Shown here: positions 37,962 to 46,978 of the stretch, in pieces
How positions within the stretch are numbered: position 1 is the first letter of the stretch
How the letters are laid out: every line of letters starts with the position of its first letter
NCBI RefSeq assembly: GCF_000802965.1
Contig: NZ_JSAK01000006.1
Location: 97,713 to 161,712 of the forward strand
DNA length: 64,000 nt
Direction of reading: 5' to 3'
Origin: Pseudomonas fluorescens
GTDB lineage: Bacteria > Pseudomonadota > Gammaproteobacteria > Pseudomonadales > Pseudomonadaceae
Program-made: the position numbers and the translations under genes
The notes under the pieces: model-generated
Told to the model about the DNA's origin: nothing
What the model saw: the letters and a program-made list of their open reading frames with translations, nothing else
The model's database searches: none

Positions 37962-39692
37962 TCAAGCCGCATCGGCACCGACCCGCAACCGGTCGTAGGC
38001 CTGCATTTCTTCGGCATCCAGCGGGATGATGTAAGGCTCGACGGCTTTCTTGAAACTGGTCATCAGGCCGTTTTCGCCCTTCTTCAGGTGGCAATGGCAG
38101 AACCAGTCGCTGTCATTGCGCTGTGGATGATCGACCCGATAGTGGTAAAGCCCCCAACGACTTTCCGCGCGGAACAGCGAAGCCCTTGCAGCCATTTCCG
38201 CACAATCGCGGATCATGCTGACTTCCATGGCGCGCATCAGCTCATGGGCGTTGTGGGCCTTGATCTGATCGAGATCGCGCTGGATATCGCTGAAGCGTTG
38301 CAGGCCGATTTGCATCTTCTTGGTCACTTTCGGCGGTTGCAGGTAGTCGTTGACGAAGCGACGCAGCTTGTACTCGACCTGAGCCGGTGGCAGTCCATGC
38401 TCGCGATCCAGCGGCGCGTAGACCCGTTTTTTTTCGGTTTCGATCTGCCGGGCATCCAGCACTGAAAACTCGCGGTCAGCGACAAAATCTGCCGCGTTAT
38501 TGCCCGCAAACCAGCCATAGGTGAACGCGCCGAGCATGTAGTTGTGCGGCACCGCCGCCATGTCGCCGGCCGAGTACAAACCCTTGACCGAAGTCTCGGC
38601 CTTCTCGTTGACCCACACCCCCGACGCCGAATGCCCGCTGCAAAAACCGATCTCCGAGATGTGCATCTCGACCATCTGCGTGCGGTAGTCGGTGCCGCGA
38701 TTGGCGTGGAACTGGCCGCGACTCGGGCGCTCGTTGCTGTGCAGGATTTCTTCAATGTTCTGGATGGTTTCCTCGGCCAGGTGATCGAGCTTGAGGAACA
38801 CCGGACCATTGCCGCTTTCGAGTTCCTGGTGGAACTCCCACATCATCTGCCCGCTCCAGTAGTCGCACTCGATGAAGCGCTCGCCCTTGTTGTTGGCGGT
38901 ATAGCCGCCCAATGGACCGGTGACGTAGGCGCAGGCCGGGCCGTTGTAGTCCTTGATCAGCGGGTTGATCTGGAAGCATTCCAGGTTCGCCAGCTCGGCC
39001 CCGGCGTGGTACGCCATGGCGTAGCCGTCGCCGGCATTGGTCGGGTTTTCGTAGGTGCCCATCAGGTAACCCGAGGACGGCAGGCCCAAACGCCCGGCCG
39101 CACCGCAGGCGAGGATCACTGCCTTAGCCTTGATCACGTGGAAGTCCGCCGTGCGGCAATCGAAGCCCATCACACCGTTGACCGCGCCCTCTTCATCCGT
39201 CAGCAAACGGGTGCACACCAGTCGATTGGTGATGCTCACCCGCGCCCGCTTCAACTGGCGATACAGGACTTTCTTGATGTCGTGCCCTTCCGGCATCGGC
39301 AGCACATAGGCGCCCATGTGGTGGACCTTTTTCACCGCGTAGTCACCGGTTTCGTCCTTCTCGAATTTCACGCCCCAGCGGTCCAGTTGCTCGATGGTTT
39401 CGAAGCTGTGGGTGGCGTAGGCGTAGACCGCCGCCTGATTGACGATGCCGTCGTTGGCGATGGTGATTTCCTTGGTGTACTGCTCCGGTGTCGAGTGCCC
39501 GGGAATGATCGCGTTGTTCAGGCCGTCCATGCCCATGCTGATCGCGCCGCTGCGCTTGACGTTGGCCTTGTCGATCAGCAACACCCGCAGATCGCGGTTG
39601 CGCTCCTTGGCCTTGATCGCCGCCATGGGCCCGGCGGTGCCGCCACCGATCACGACGATGTCGTATTCCTGTTCGAGAGTCGCTCGGGTCAT
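37962..39692 (-). CDS. AprA-like FAD oxidoreductase (fumarate reductase/APS reductase family)
   Basis: A 576-aa flavoprotein. The N-terminal Rossmann motif DIVVIGGGTAGPMAAI is followed by RSGAISMGMDGLNNAIIPG, where AprA has its substrate-side loop. The second FAD motif is GLYSAGDMAAVPHNYMLGAF. The C-terminal helical domain ends with ESRWGLYHYRVDHPQRNDSD, very like the RW-GYY-R-D segment of adenylylsulfate reductase alpha, then WFCHCHLKKGE. With the AprB-like partner it forms an AprAB-type enzyme in an organism not expected to do dissimilatory sulfur metabolism, and next to a sulfonate-type importer. The substrate is unknown. It overlaps gntR by 4 nt. Confidence 0.9.
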   Translation of the reverse strand: MTRATLEQEYDIVVIGGGTAGPMAAIKAKERNRDLRVLLIDKANVKRSGAISMGMDGLNNAIIPGHSTPEQYTKEITIANDGIVNQAAVYAYATHSFETIEQLDRWGVKFEKDETGDYAVKKVHHMGAYVLPMPEGHDIKKVLYRQLKRARVSITNRLVCTRLLTDEEGAVNGVMGFDCRTADFHVIKAKAVILACGAAGRLGLPSSGYLMGTYENPTNAGDGYAMAYHAGAELANLECFQINPLIKDYNGPACAYVTGPLGGYTANNKGERFIECDYWSGQMMWEFHQELESGNGPVFLKLDHLAEETIQNIEEILHSNERPSRGQFHANRGTDYRTQMVEMHISEIGFCSGHSASGVWVNEKAETSVKGLYSAGDMAAVPHNYMLGAFTYGWFAGNNAADFVADREFSVLDARQIETEKKRVYAPLDREHGLPPAQVEYKLRRFVNDYLQPPKVTKKMQIGLQRFSDIQRDLDQIKAHNAHELMRAMEVSMIRDCAEMAARASLFRAESRWGLYHYRVDHPQRNDSDWFCHCHLKKGENGLMTSFKKAVEPYIIPLDAEEMQAYDRLRVGADAA

Positions 39693-40441
39693 GCCTGATC
39701 CCCTTTTTGCCGGTCGATCCGCAGGCGGTACTGGAAAGCATCGCCACGGTAGTAAAGGTGTTCGAAGTCCACGGGCTGGCCGTTTGCATCGTGGGTCAGA
39801 CGCTCGATGCGCATGATCGGCGAGCCGGGTTCGACGTTCAGCGCTTGGGTCAGGTCGGCGTCGGCCAGTACGGCATCGATGGCCAGGTCGGCGTGACCCA
39901 GGGCCAGACCGCAGTCGTTTTCGAGGATCAGGAAGATGTCGCGGGTGACCAGATCAGCCTTCTCCAGCCGTTCGCCAATGGCTTTGGGCAGGTAGGTGAT
40001 CTCCAGCGATATCGGCTCGCGGTTGATCAAACGCACGCGTTTGATCTGCGCTACGGTCTCGCCTTCAGCAACCTGCAAACGCTCGGCGACCAGTTTGTCG
40101 GCGGCAATGAATTTAAAGCTGCGCAGACGGTTGATCACCTCGTAGCCGCGCCCGGTCATGGACTCGGCCAGGCCTTGCAGGGTGCTGACGTTCTGGAAGG
40201 TTTTCGGCTTGGCGACGAAGGTGCCTTTGCCGTGGATCTTGAAGATCAACCCTTCCTTTTGCAGATCGCCGAGTGCCTGGCGCACGGTGATGCGGCTGAC
40301 CTTGAACAGCGCGCCAAGCTCGCTTTCGGAAGGCATCTGGCTGTCTTGCGGGTATTCGCCGTCGAGGATGCGCGCGCGAAGCACATCCCTTAGTTGGGTA
40401 TGCAAAGGAACGCTGTTGAGGGATAGAACGTTATCGGTCAT
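39689..40441 (-). CDS. GntR-family (HutC/UTRA) regulator heading the operon
   Basis: A 250-aa regulator: N-terminal winged HTH (PLHTQLRDVLRARI, MPSESELGALFKVSRITVRQ) and a C-terminal UTRA ligand-binding domain (TLQGLAESMTGRGYEV, GETVAQIKRVRLINREPISL, YYRGDAFQYRLRIDR). It is the first gene of the minus-strand operon and overlaps the flavoprotein start by 4 nt, so it is probably autoregulated. An 18-bp palindrome lies 12 nt upstream. The start is at ATG 40441; a GTG at 40450 is in frame. RBS is weak, so the start is less certain. Confidence 0.92.
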   Translation of the reverse strand: MTDNVLSLNSVPLHTQLRDVLRARILDGEYPQDSQMPSESELGALFKVSRITVRQALGDLQKEGLIFKIHGKGTFVAKPKTFQNVSTLQGLAESMTGRGYEVINRLRSFKFIAADKLVAERLQVAEGETVAQIKRVRLINREPISLEITYLPKAIGERLEKADLVTRDIFLILENDCGLALGHADLAIDAVLADADLTQALNVEPGSPIMRIERLTHDANGQPVDFEHLYYRGDAFQYRLRIDRQKGDQA

Positions 40442-40452
40442 GAGGATCACTT

Positions 40453-40470
40453 GTCATAACGAGTTATGAC
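40453..40470. promoter_or_regulatory. Candidate GntR operator, perfect 18-bp palindrome
   Basis: GTCATAACGAGTTATGAC: two 8-bp perfect inverted half-sites with a GA centre, 12 nt upstream of gntR. It fits HutC-type operators. Confidence 0.75.
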
Positions 40471-40557
40471 GTGATCTTAGAGTTCTAAAGATCGGCTTGA
40501 GAAATACTGTTTGAGCATAAGGTTAGAGCCGACAATCAGCCGAGCGCTGAAACACCT

Positions 40558-40689
40558 GTGGCGAGGGAGCTTGCTCCCGCTCGGCTGCGCAGCAGTCGTA
40601 AACCCAATGCACGCGATTTATCAGATGCGGTGCGTTTTGCCGGTTTTGGGGCCGCTTCGCCGCCCAGCGGGAGCAAGCTCCCTCGCCAC
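40558..40689. repeat. REP/BIME element, GTGGCGAGGGAGC family
   Basis: Same arms as 7036-7145, with a different 90-nt spacer containing GCTGCGCAGC. Confidence 0.9.
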
Positions 40690-40698
40690 AAAAGCATG

Positions 40699-41586
40699 TC
40701 AGCCGATGCGCAGTGCACGCAGATCCAGATGACCATCCTTGAGCGGCGGGCACCAGTAATAACCACCGGTAATCGGCCGGCTGATTCGGTACAAACCGTC
40801 GGTGACACCGTCTTCCAGACCGCTCATGCGGCGCAACTGGACTTCGAAAGCGTCAAGCGAGAAACCGAACGCAAGGAACATCAGGCCGGCGCGATCGTCT
40901 TCGATCCACGGCATCGAACGACGGACGATGAACGCCTCGGGCGCGAAGCTTTCCTGGGCGGTGCGTTTGACGTGGGCGGAGATCGGCGCGTCGTCGAGCT
41001 CTTCGTTGTCGCTCAGGCGACGGCCCATGATGTCGTCGGTTTCATGGGACGGCATCGCGTGGAAACCCTTGAGGTCATGCTGCCATTGCTGGATCGCGGC
41101 AAAGCTGCCACCGACCATGCCGTCAGCGCCTTCAGCCACCAGCGCGGCAGATTCGGCGGCTTCGTCGCGTGGGTTCTCGGTGCCGTCTTCGTAGCCGGTC
41201 AGGTCGTGGCCGTCGCGGTGGCGGAAGCCTTCTGTCACCTGCACCAAACGAAAGGCCGGCGCCAATGCTGCTTCATAGGCATTGCTGCGATTAAGCAACT
41301 CGCCACGGTCCACACCGTGCAACCAGCACCACAGCGCGTGTTGGGTCGACGGGTTATCTACGCCCACGCCAGTCAGCGCCGGGAACGCGCGCAGCCCTTC
41401 AATGTTGCCGTCCAGGGCTTTGACCAGGGATTCACCGAAGCCAACCACGGCCAACTTGCCATCCACCAGTTGCATCAATTTGTCGAGCGCGGCCGGCAGT
41501 GCCGCAGCGGATTCGAGGGCGAAGAACATATGACGGGCGTGAGGCGGAACGGGGGTGGCGAGAATGCCCGGCTGGTAATGACTCAT
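40699..41586 (-). CDS. Dyp-type heme peroxidase
   Basis: A 295-aa DyP peroxidase of the YfeX-like group. The GxxDG motif is GYEDGTENP (Asp134), the proximal heme ligand is probably His205 (ISAHVKRT) and the distal Arg is Arg223 (FIVRRSMPW). No signal peptide, so cytoplasmic or cargo-type. AAGGAG RBS. The C-terminus (LRALRIG) lacks an obvious encapsulin-targeting peptide, and no encapsulin gene is nearby. Divergent from the GapN-like gene with 248 nt between. Confidence 0.93.
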   Translation of the reverse strand: MSHYQPGILATPVPPHARHMFFALESAAALPAALDKLMQLVDGKLAVVGFGESLVKALDGNIEGLRAFPALTGVGVDNPSTQHALWCWLHGVDRGELLNRSNAYEAALAPAFRLVQVTEGFRHRDGHDLTGYEDGTENPRDEAAESAALVAEGADGMVGGSFAAIQQWQHDLKGFHAMPSHETDDIMGRRLSDNEELDDAPISAHVKRTAQESFAPEAFIVRRSMPWIEDDRAGLMFLAFGFSLDAFEVQLRRMSGLEDGVTDGLYRISRPITGGYYWCPPLKDGHLDLRALRIG

Positions 41587-41834
41587 ATGAACTCCTTAAG
41601 AAAGTGCGCCAAGTTTAACCGCAGCACCGGCCATTGTCTGGGCTCAGGTCAAAAAAGTCCGGTTACAAGAACCGGGCAAAGCGGTCTACGCTTGAGGCAC
41701 AAGATTCAGTTCCTCAACCCCTCTGCCCTGCCTGTCGCCGCTCGATTGACGTAAAAAATCGAGTCATTAAGGCGTATAACCCTTGAAGCGCAATCCAACC
41801 AGCACACGGCTGACATCTCACACGGGGTAGCGAA

Positions 41835-43460
41835 ATGACTACAGCGAATATCCTTGGCAACCTGTTTCCCGAGGCCGGCAGCATCCCGGAAAAATACCGG
41901 CTCGACGGCCCGACCGAACAGCGTGAATACCTGGTCGATGGCGTCCTGAAAACCTGGCCCGGCCCCCTCGCCCAGGTCCGTAGCCCGGTGTACCTCAGCG
42001 GCGCCAACGGCGACGAACAAGTGATCCTGGGCAGCACGCCGCTGCTGGACGCGGAAACCGCATTGACCGCCCTCGACGCCGCCGTGCGTGCCTATGACCG
42101 CGGCCAGGGTTTATGGCCGACCATGCGCGTGGCCGAGCGGATCCAGCACGTCGAAACCTTCCTCAAGCACATGCGCGAACAGCGCGAGGCGGTGGTCAAG
42201 TTGCTGATGTGGGAAATCGGCAAGAACCTCAAGGACTCGGAGAAAGAGTTCGACCGCACCTGCGATTACATCGTCGACACCATCAACGCCCTCAAGGAAC
42301 TCGACCGCCGCTCCAGCCGTTTCGAGCTGGAGCAGGACACCCTCGGCCAGATCCGTCGCGTACCACTGGGCGTGGCGTTGTGCATGGGCCCTTACAACTA
42401 CCCGCTGAACGAAACCTTCACCACGCTGATCCCGGCACTGATCATGGGCAACACCGTGGTGTTCAAACCGGCGAAACTCGGCGTGCTGCTGATCCGGCCA
42501 CTGCTGGAAGCGTTTCGCGACAGCTTCCCGGCCGGGGTGATCAACGTGATCTACGGCAGCGGTCGCGAGACCGTCAGCGCGCTGATGGCCAGCGGCAAAA
42601 TCGATATTTTTGCGTTTATCGGCACCAACAAGGCTGCCAGCGACCTGAAGAAACTCCATCCAAAACCTCACCGCTTGCGCGCGGCACTGGGCCTGGATGC
42701 AAAGAACCCCGGCATCGTCCTGCCGGAGGTGGATCTGGATAACGCGGTCAACGAAGCGGTCACCGGTTCTCTGTCGTTCAACGGCCAGCGCTGCACGGCG
42801 TTGAAAATACTCTTTGTCCATGAAGACGTTGTTGACGCCTTCATCGAAAAATTCAACGCCAAACTCGCCACGCTCAAACCCGGCATGCCGTGGGACAGCG
42901 GCGTGGCCCTGACGCCGCTGCCGGAATCGGGCAAGGTCGATTACCTGCACGCGCTGGTGGCGGACGCCATCGGCAAAGGCGCAAAAGTGGTGAACCCCAA
43001 CGGTGGCGAAGCCCGCGCATCTTTTTTCTACCCGGCGGTGTTGTACCCAGTGAACCCACAGATGCGCGTCTACCAGGAAGAACAGTTCGGTCCGGTGGTG
43101 CCGATCGTGCCGTATCGGCATCTGGACACCGTCATCGATTACGTCCTGGAATCTGACTTCGGCCAGCAGTTGAGCATCTTCGGCACCAATCCCGTGGCGG
43201 TTGGCCGATTGGTCGACACCTTCGCCAATCAGGTCGGACGAATCAACCTCAACGCCCAGTGCCAGCGCGGCCCTGACACCTATCCGTTCAACGGCCGCAA
43301 AAACTCCGCCGAGGGCACCTTGTCGGTGCATGACGCGTTGCGGGTGTTTTCAATTCGGACATTGGTGGCGACCAAGTTCCAGGAGACCAACAAGGACCTG
43401 ATCAGCGAAATCATCAGCGGTCGTAGTTCGAGTTTCCTGACCACCGATTACATCTTCTGA
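41835..43460 (+). CDS. GapN-like NADP-dependent glyceraldehyde-3-phosphate dehydrogenase family protein
   Basis: A 541-aa aldehyde dehydrogenase, longer than typical ALDH (about 480 aa). Catalytic Cys320 lies in FNGQRCTALK and the cofactor loop is GPYNYPLNE. The position of the usual general-base Glu (34 residues before the Cys, in ELGGK) is Gly286 in AALGLDAKNP, so hydrolytic GapN chemistry may be impaired or different. Members of this long family in Pseudomonas are annotated as NADP-dependent glyceraldehyde-3-phosphate dehydrogenase. It is followed 47 nt later by a FUSC membrane protein on the same strand. Confidence 0.85.
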   Translation: MTTANILGNLFPEAGSIPEKYRLDGPTEQREYLVDGVLKTWPGPLAQVRSPVYLSGANGDEQVILGSTPLLDAETALTALDAAVRAYDRGQGLWPTMRVAERIQHVETFLKHMREQREAVVKLLMWEIGKNLKDSEKEFDRTCDYIVDTINALKELDRRSSRFELEQDTLGQIRRVPLGVALCMGPYNYPLNETFTTLIPALIMGNTVVFKPAKLGVLLIRPLLEAFRDSFPAGVINVIYGSGRETVSALMASGKIDIFAFIGTNKAASDLKKLHPKPHRLRAALGLDAKNPGIVLPEVDLDNAVNEAVTGSLSFNGQRCTALKILFVHEDVVDAFIEKFNAKLATLKPGMPWDSGVALTPLPESGKVDYLHALVADAIGKGAKVVNPNGGEARASFFYPAVLYPVNPQMRVYQEEQFGPVVPIVPYRHLDTVIDYVLESDFGQQLSIFGTNPVAVGRLVDTFANQVGRINLNAQCQRGPDTYPFNGRKNSAEGTLSVHDALRVFSIRTLVATKFQETNKDLISEIISGRSSSFLTTDYIF

Positions 43461-43507
43461 GGAGACCAGGCCTGAACACATCGACAGCTCATCGCCTGCC
43501 ACCGTTA

Positions 43508-44545
43508 ATGCGCCGGCTACTGCGTCCGTTGCTGGATCCGTACCGGCGCTATCGCCACGCCAAAGTGATCCACGCGGTACGGGTATCGCTCGGATTGCTC
43601 GCCTCTATCCTGCTGACCACCGGCATCCACCTGCCCCACGGTGAGTGGGCGTCGGTGACGATGCTCGTGGTCATCGGCGGTTTGCAGCATCACGGCAATA
43701 TCGGCAAAAAAGCTGCTGAGCGGGCCATCGGCACCTTGGTCGGGGCGGCAATCGGATTGGCGTTGGTGGTGCAACAGGCCTGGCTCGGAATGCCTTGGTT
43801 GACCTATTTCGCCATGGCGGTGATTTGCGGATTTTTCTCCTACCATGCCATCGGCAAGGGTGGCTATACCGCGCTGCTGGCCGGCATTACCGTGTTCATC
43901 GTCGCGGGCCACGGTGACAATCAGGTGTCTGACGGACTGTGGCGCGGGGTCGATATCCTGATCGGCATTGCCTTGGCCCTGGCGTTTTCCTTCGCCCTGC
44001 CGCTCTACGCGGTCTATTCCTGGCGCTACAACCTGGCCGATGCCTTGCGTGATTGCGCGACGGTGTACGGGCGGATCATCAACGGCCAACCCGTCACCGC
44101 CGATGAACACCTCAAGCTCATGGGACGGCTGAATACGGTGATGGTGCAGCTACGGTCGCTGATGCCGTCAGTGTCCAAGGAAGTGAAGATTTCCATGACC
44201 GAACTTGATGCCATTCAGCGTCACTTGCGCATGTGCGTCAGCACGCTGGAGATTCTTGGCAACACTCGACCTGACGCCAATGACCCCGAGGCCATGGCGC
44301 GTCTGCAATCTGAATTGAAGGCGGAACATCGGTTGATTCGGGTGCAACTGATCGGCATGGCCCGGGCGCTGAAGTCCGGCTCGTTCCAGCGACTCAGTCG
44401 CCCCATGGAACTGCCGGACTCCACGTTGGACGCGCCGATCTACAACCCGCTGGACGGCTATCGACTGTTGATCCGCCAATTGGCCAGCAACATCGGTGAG
44501 ATGCGCCAGCGACTGGCGAAGACTGCGCCCCGCTGGAACATCTGA
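43508..44545 (+). CDS. FUSC/aromatic-acid-exporter-like membrane protein
   Basis: A 345-aa protein with about five to six N-terminal membrane segments (residues 22-165) and a cytoplasmic helical domain (170-345), as in half-size FUSC/YccS-like proteins. Motifs: HAVRVSLGLLASILLTTG, GEWASVTMLVVIGGL, RAIGTLVGAAIGL. ATG 43508 lacks a good RBS; a CTG at 43472 lies 7 nt after GAGGAG and is in frame, so the real start may be 12 codons upstream. Substrate unknown. Confidence 0.87.
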   Translation: MRRLLRPLLDPYRRYRHAKVIHAVRVSLGLLASILLTTGIHLPHGEWASVTMLVVIGGLQHHGNIGKKAAERAIGTLVGAAIGLALVVQQAWLGMPWLTYFAMAVICGFFSYHAIGKGGYTALLAGITVFIVAGHGDNQVSDGLWRGVDILIGIALALAFSFALPLYAVYSWRYNLADALRDCATVYGRIINGQPVTADEHLKLMGRLNTVMVQLRSLMPSVSKEVKISMTELDAIQRHLRMCVSTLEILGNTRPDANDPEAMARLQSELKAEHRLIRVQLIGMARALKSGSFQRLSRPMELPDSTLDAPIYNPLDGYRLLIRQLASNIGEMRQRLAKTAPRWNI

Positions 44546-44552
44546 CACCTGT

Positions 44553-45446
44553 TTACTGGGTAATCGAGCGACGAAACTTCAGGCTCCAACCCTGTTGCAT
44601 GCCGGCCGCCGCCAACAGGATCGCCGCTACGCCGATCCATTGCAGCGGCTCCAGGTGATGGCCAAAGGCGAACCAGTCGACGAAAATCGCTGCGATCGGG
44701 TAGATGAACGACAACGCCCCGGTCAATGCCGTCGGCAGTTTCTGGATCGCGCCGTACAGCAACACATACATCACGCCGGTGTGGACGATCCCCAACGTCA
44801 CCAGGCTGGCCCAGGCACTCGGCGCTTGCGGCAATGCCGAAAAGTGCGCGAATGGCGCGAGCAACAACACGCCGGTGCTGACCTGAATCAGGGCGATCAG
44901 GTGCGGCGGTGTGCCGGTCAGGCGTTTGATGATCAACGCGGCAATGGCGTAAAGGAAAGCAGCGCCCAGCGCCAGAACAATGCCGATCAGGTACTCGTTG
45001 CCACTCTCGCCCTGCCCGCCATGGGCACTGACAATCGCCAGCATCCCAAGAAATGAAACACCCAGCCAGGCCAGTTTCTGCAAGGTGATTTTCTCGTTGA
45101 GGAACACCGCGGCCAGTCCCACCAGCATGAAGGGCTGCACGTTATAAACTGCCGTGCCGATGGCAATCGAAGCGCGCGAATAAGAGGCGAACAACAGCAC
45201 CCAGTTGCCGACAATCGCCACGCCGCTGAGCACGGCCAGCAGGAAGGTGGTTCGGGTCAGAATGCCAGGGCGCAGGAAACCGAATGCCGCACATATCAGC
45301 AGCAAAGTCCCGGCGCCGAACAGGCAGCGCCAGAACACCACATCCAGCACCGGTTGCCCGGACACCAGCACGAACCAGCCAATGGTCCCGGAGATCAGCA
45401 TGGCGGCGGTCATTTCGAATGAGCCGCGACGTATTATCTTGTCCAT
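44553..45446 (-). CDS. DMT-family (EamA) transporter
   Basis: A 297-aa, ten-helix EamA transporter (two EamA repeats; second repeat near residues 150-285, LGAAFLYAIAALIIKRL). GAGGAG RBS before ATG 45446. It is divergent from an Lrp/AsnC regulator, a typical pairing for amino acid or metabolite exporters. Substrate not inferable. Confidence 0.92.
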   Translation of the reverse strand: MDKIIRRGSFEMTAAMLISGTIGWFVLVSGQPVLDVVFWRCLFGAGTLLLICAAFGFLRPGILTRTTFLLAVLSGVAIVGNWVLLFASYSRASIAIGTAVYNVQPFMLVGLAAVFLNEKITLQKLAWLGVSFLGMLAIVSAHGGQGESGNEYLIGIVLALGAAFLYAIAALIIKRLTGTPPHLIALIQVSTGVLLLAPFAHFSALPQAPSAWASLVTLGIVHTGVMYVLLYGAIQKLPTALTGALSFIYPIAAIFVDWFAFGHHLEPLQWIGVAAILLAAAGMQQGWSLKFRRSITQ

Positions 45447-45582
45447 CTTCAGACTCCTCTGTTTATGGGCAAAGTATGCCAATCAGCCGAGGGGCTTCTC
45501 CAGCGCAAAAAGCAGGCTAAACTCGGAATCTGCCTTTATTGCGAAGGCTATTTTGCAAAATTGCCTAATAGAGGTTTTCGTC

Positions 45583-46020
45583 ATGACCGATGATATCGAC
45601 CAAGTGCTGATCACTGCATTGATGGAAGACTCACGGCGCTCGCTCAAGGCCCTGGCGCAAATCAGCGGCCTGTCGTCGCCCAGCGTTGCCGAGCGCCTGC
45701 GTCGCCTGGAAGAGCGTGGCGTGCTCAAGGGCTACACCGTCGAGATCGACGCCAAGTGCTTTGGTTATCAGCTCCAGGCCATCGTGCGCATCCGTCCGTT
45801 GCCGGGCCAGTTGCAGGAAGTGGAACGGCAGATTCAGGCCATCCCGGAATTCACCGAGTGCGACAAAGTGACGGGCGACGACTGCTTCATCGCGCGCCTG
45901 CATGTGCGTTCCATGGAACAGTTGGACACCCTGCTCGACCGCCTCAACACCCACGCTGAAACCAACACGGCAATCGTCAAGAAAACCCCGGTGAAACGGC
46001 GGTTGCCGCCAATGGCGTAG
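45583..46020 (+). CDS. Lrp/AsnC-family regulator
   Basis: A 145-aa Lrp-like protein: HTH (SLKALAQISGLSSPSVAERL) at residues 19-38, then the RAM/ligand domain (GYQLQAIVRIRPLPGQLQEV, VTGDDCFIARLHVRSMEQL). GAGG RBS. Divergent from the EamA gene with 136 nt between, which it probably controls. Confidence 0.93.
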   Translation: MTDDIDQVLITALMEDSRRSLKALAQISGLSSPSVAERLRRLEERGVLKGYTVEIDAKCFGYQLQAIVRIRPLPGQLQEVERQIQAIPEFTECDKVTGDDCFIARLHVRSMEQLDTLLDRLNTHAETNTAIVKKTPVKRRLPPMA

Positions 46021-46043
46021 CGGCCGTACCCAAACCAATGAAC

Positions 46044-46074
46044 GAAAAAAACCCGCCGAAGCGGGTTTTTTTAC
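46044..46074. terminator. Bidirectional terminator
   Basis: A7 - ACCCGC - CGAA - GCGGGT - T7 hairpin between the convergent lrp-like and BI-1 genes; works for both strands. Confidence 0.93.
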
Positions 46075-46087
46075 TTATGGCCGACGA

Positions 46088-46759
46088 TCAGTCGTCGCGG
46101 CTCATGATGCCGAACAGCTGCAACAAGCTGATGAACAGGTTGTAGATCGATACATACAGGCTGATGGTCGCCATGATGTAGTTGCGCTCGCCGCCGTGAA
46201 TGATGGCGCTGGTCTGGAACAGAATGCAGACCGAGGAAAACAGCACGAAACCTGCGCTGATCGCCAGTTGCAGACCGCTGATCTGGAAGAAGAAGCTCGC
46301 CAGCGTCGCACCCAGCAGCACGAAGAAACCTGCAGTGATGAAACCACCGAGGAAGCTCATGTCCTTGCGGGTGATCAGTACGTAGGCCGACAAGCCGCCG
46401 AACACCAGTGCCGTCATCGCGAATGCCGAGCTGACGACTTCAGCGCCGCCCTGCATGCCCAGGTAACGGTTGAGGATCGGGCCGAGCAGGAAACCCATGA
46501 AACCGGTCAGGGCAAATGCCGACACCAGGCCCCAGGCGGAATCACGGAGTTTGTTGGTGAGGAAGAAAAGACCGTAGAAGCCGATCAGCACCACGAAAAT
46601 ATTCGGGTAGCCAACACGCATCTGCTGGGCAACGAAAGCCATTACACCGCTGAATGCGAGGGTCAGGGCGAGCAAGCCGTATGTGTTGCGCAGGACGCGG
46701 CTAACCTCTAGCTGCTCAGCCTGCACGCTGTTATTAACTGCGTAATCCTGTTCGCGCAT
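46088..46759 (-). CDS. Bax inhibitor-1/YccA-family membrane protein
   Basis: A 223-aa, seven-helix inner-membrane protein of the TMBIM/YccA/YbhL family. N-terminus MREQDYAVNNSVQAEQLEVS is hydrophilic; helices follow from residue 30. CAGGAG RBS. In E. coli YccA modulates FtsH proteolysis; calcium-leak activity is known for a Bacillus relative. It ends at the shared terminator. Confidence 0.93.
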   Translation of the reverse strand: MREQDYAVNNSVQAEQLEVSRVLRNTYGLLALTLAFSGVMAFVAQQMRVGYPNIFVVLIGFYGLFFLTNKLRDSAWGLVSAFALTGFMGFLLGPILNRYLGMQGGAEVVSSAFAMTALVFGGLSAYVLITRKDMSFLGGFITAGFFVLLGATLASFFFQISGLQLAISAGFVLFSSVCILFQTSAIIHGGERNYIMATISLYVSIYNLFISLLQLFGIMSRDD

Positions 46760-46882
46760 GGCGACACTCCTGTTGGTTTGAAACGTTCAGTCGCAAAGAT
46801 CATAACAGACGCTCTGTAACAAGCTATGCAGAGAGTTTGACAGTGTGTTTCATTCAGGTATTATGGCGCCCGCAACGCAAAC

Positions 46883-46970
46883 GGAGGTGTGGCCGAGTGG
46901 TTTAAGGCAACGGTCTTGAAAACCGTCGACTGTAACAGGTCCATGAGTTCGAATCCCATCGCCTCCGCCA
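46883..46970 (+). tRNA. tRNA-Ser(UGA)
   Basis: An 88-nt tRNA with acceptor stem GGAGGTG/CGCCTCC, TTCGAATC T-loop, long variable arm, anticodon TGA at 46917-46919 in loop CTTGAAA and encoded CCA. A terminator follows. Confidence 0.97.
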
Positions 46971-46978
46971 TCTTTATA

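Noticed and set aside
40699..41586. DyP peroxidase as encapsulin cargo
   Set aside because: No encapsulin gene nearby and no targeting peptide-like C-terminus.
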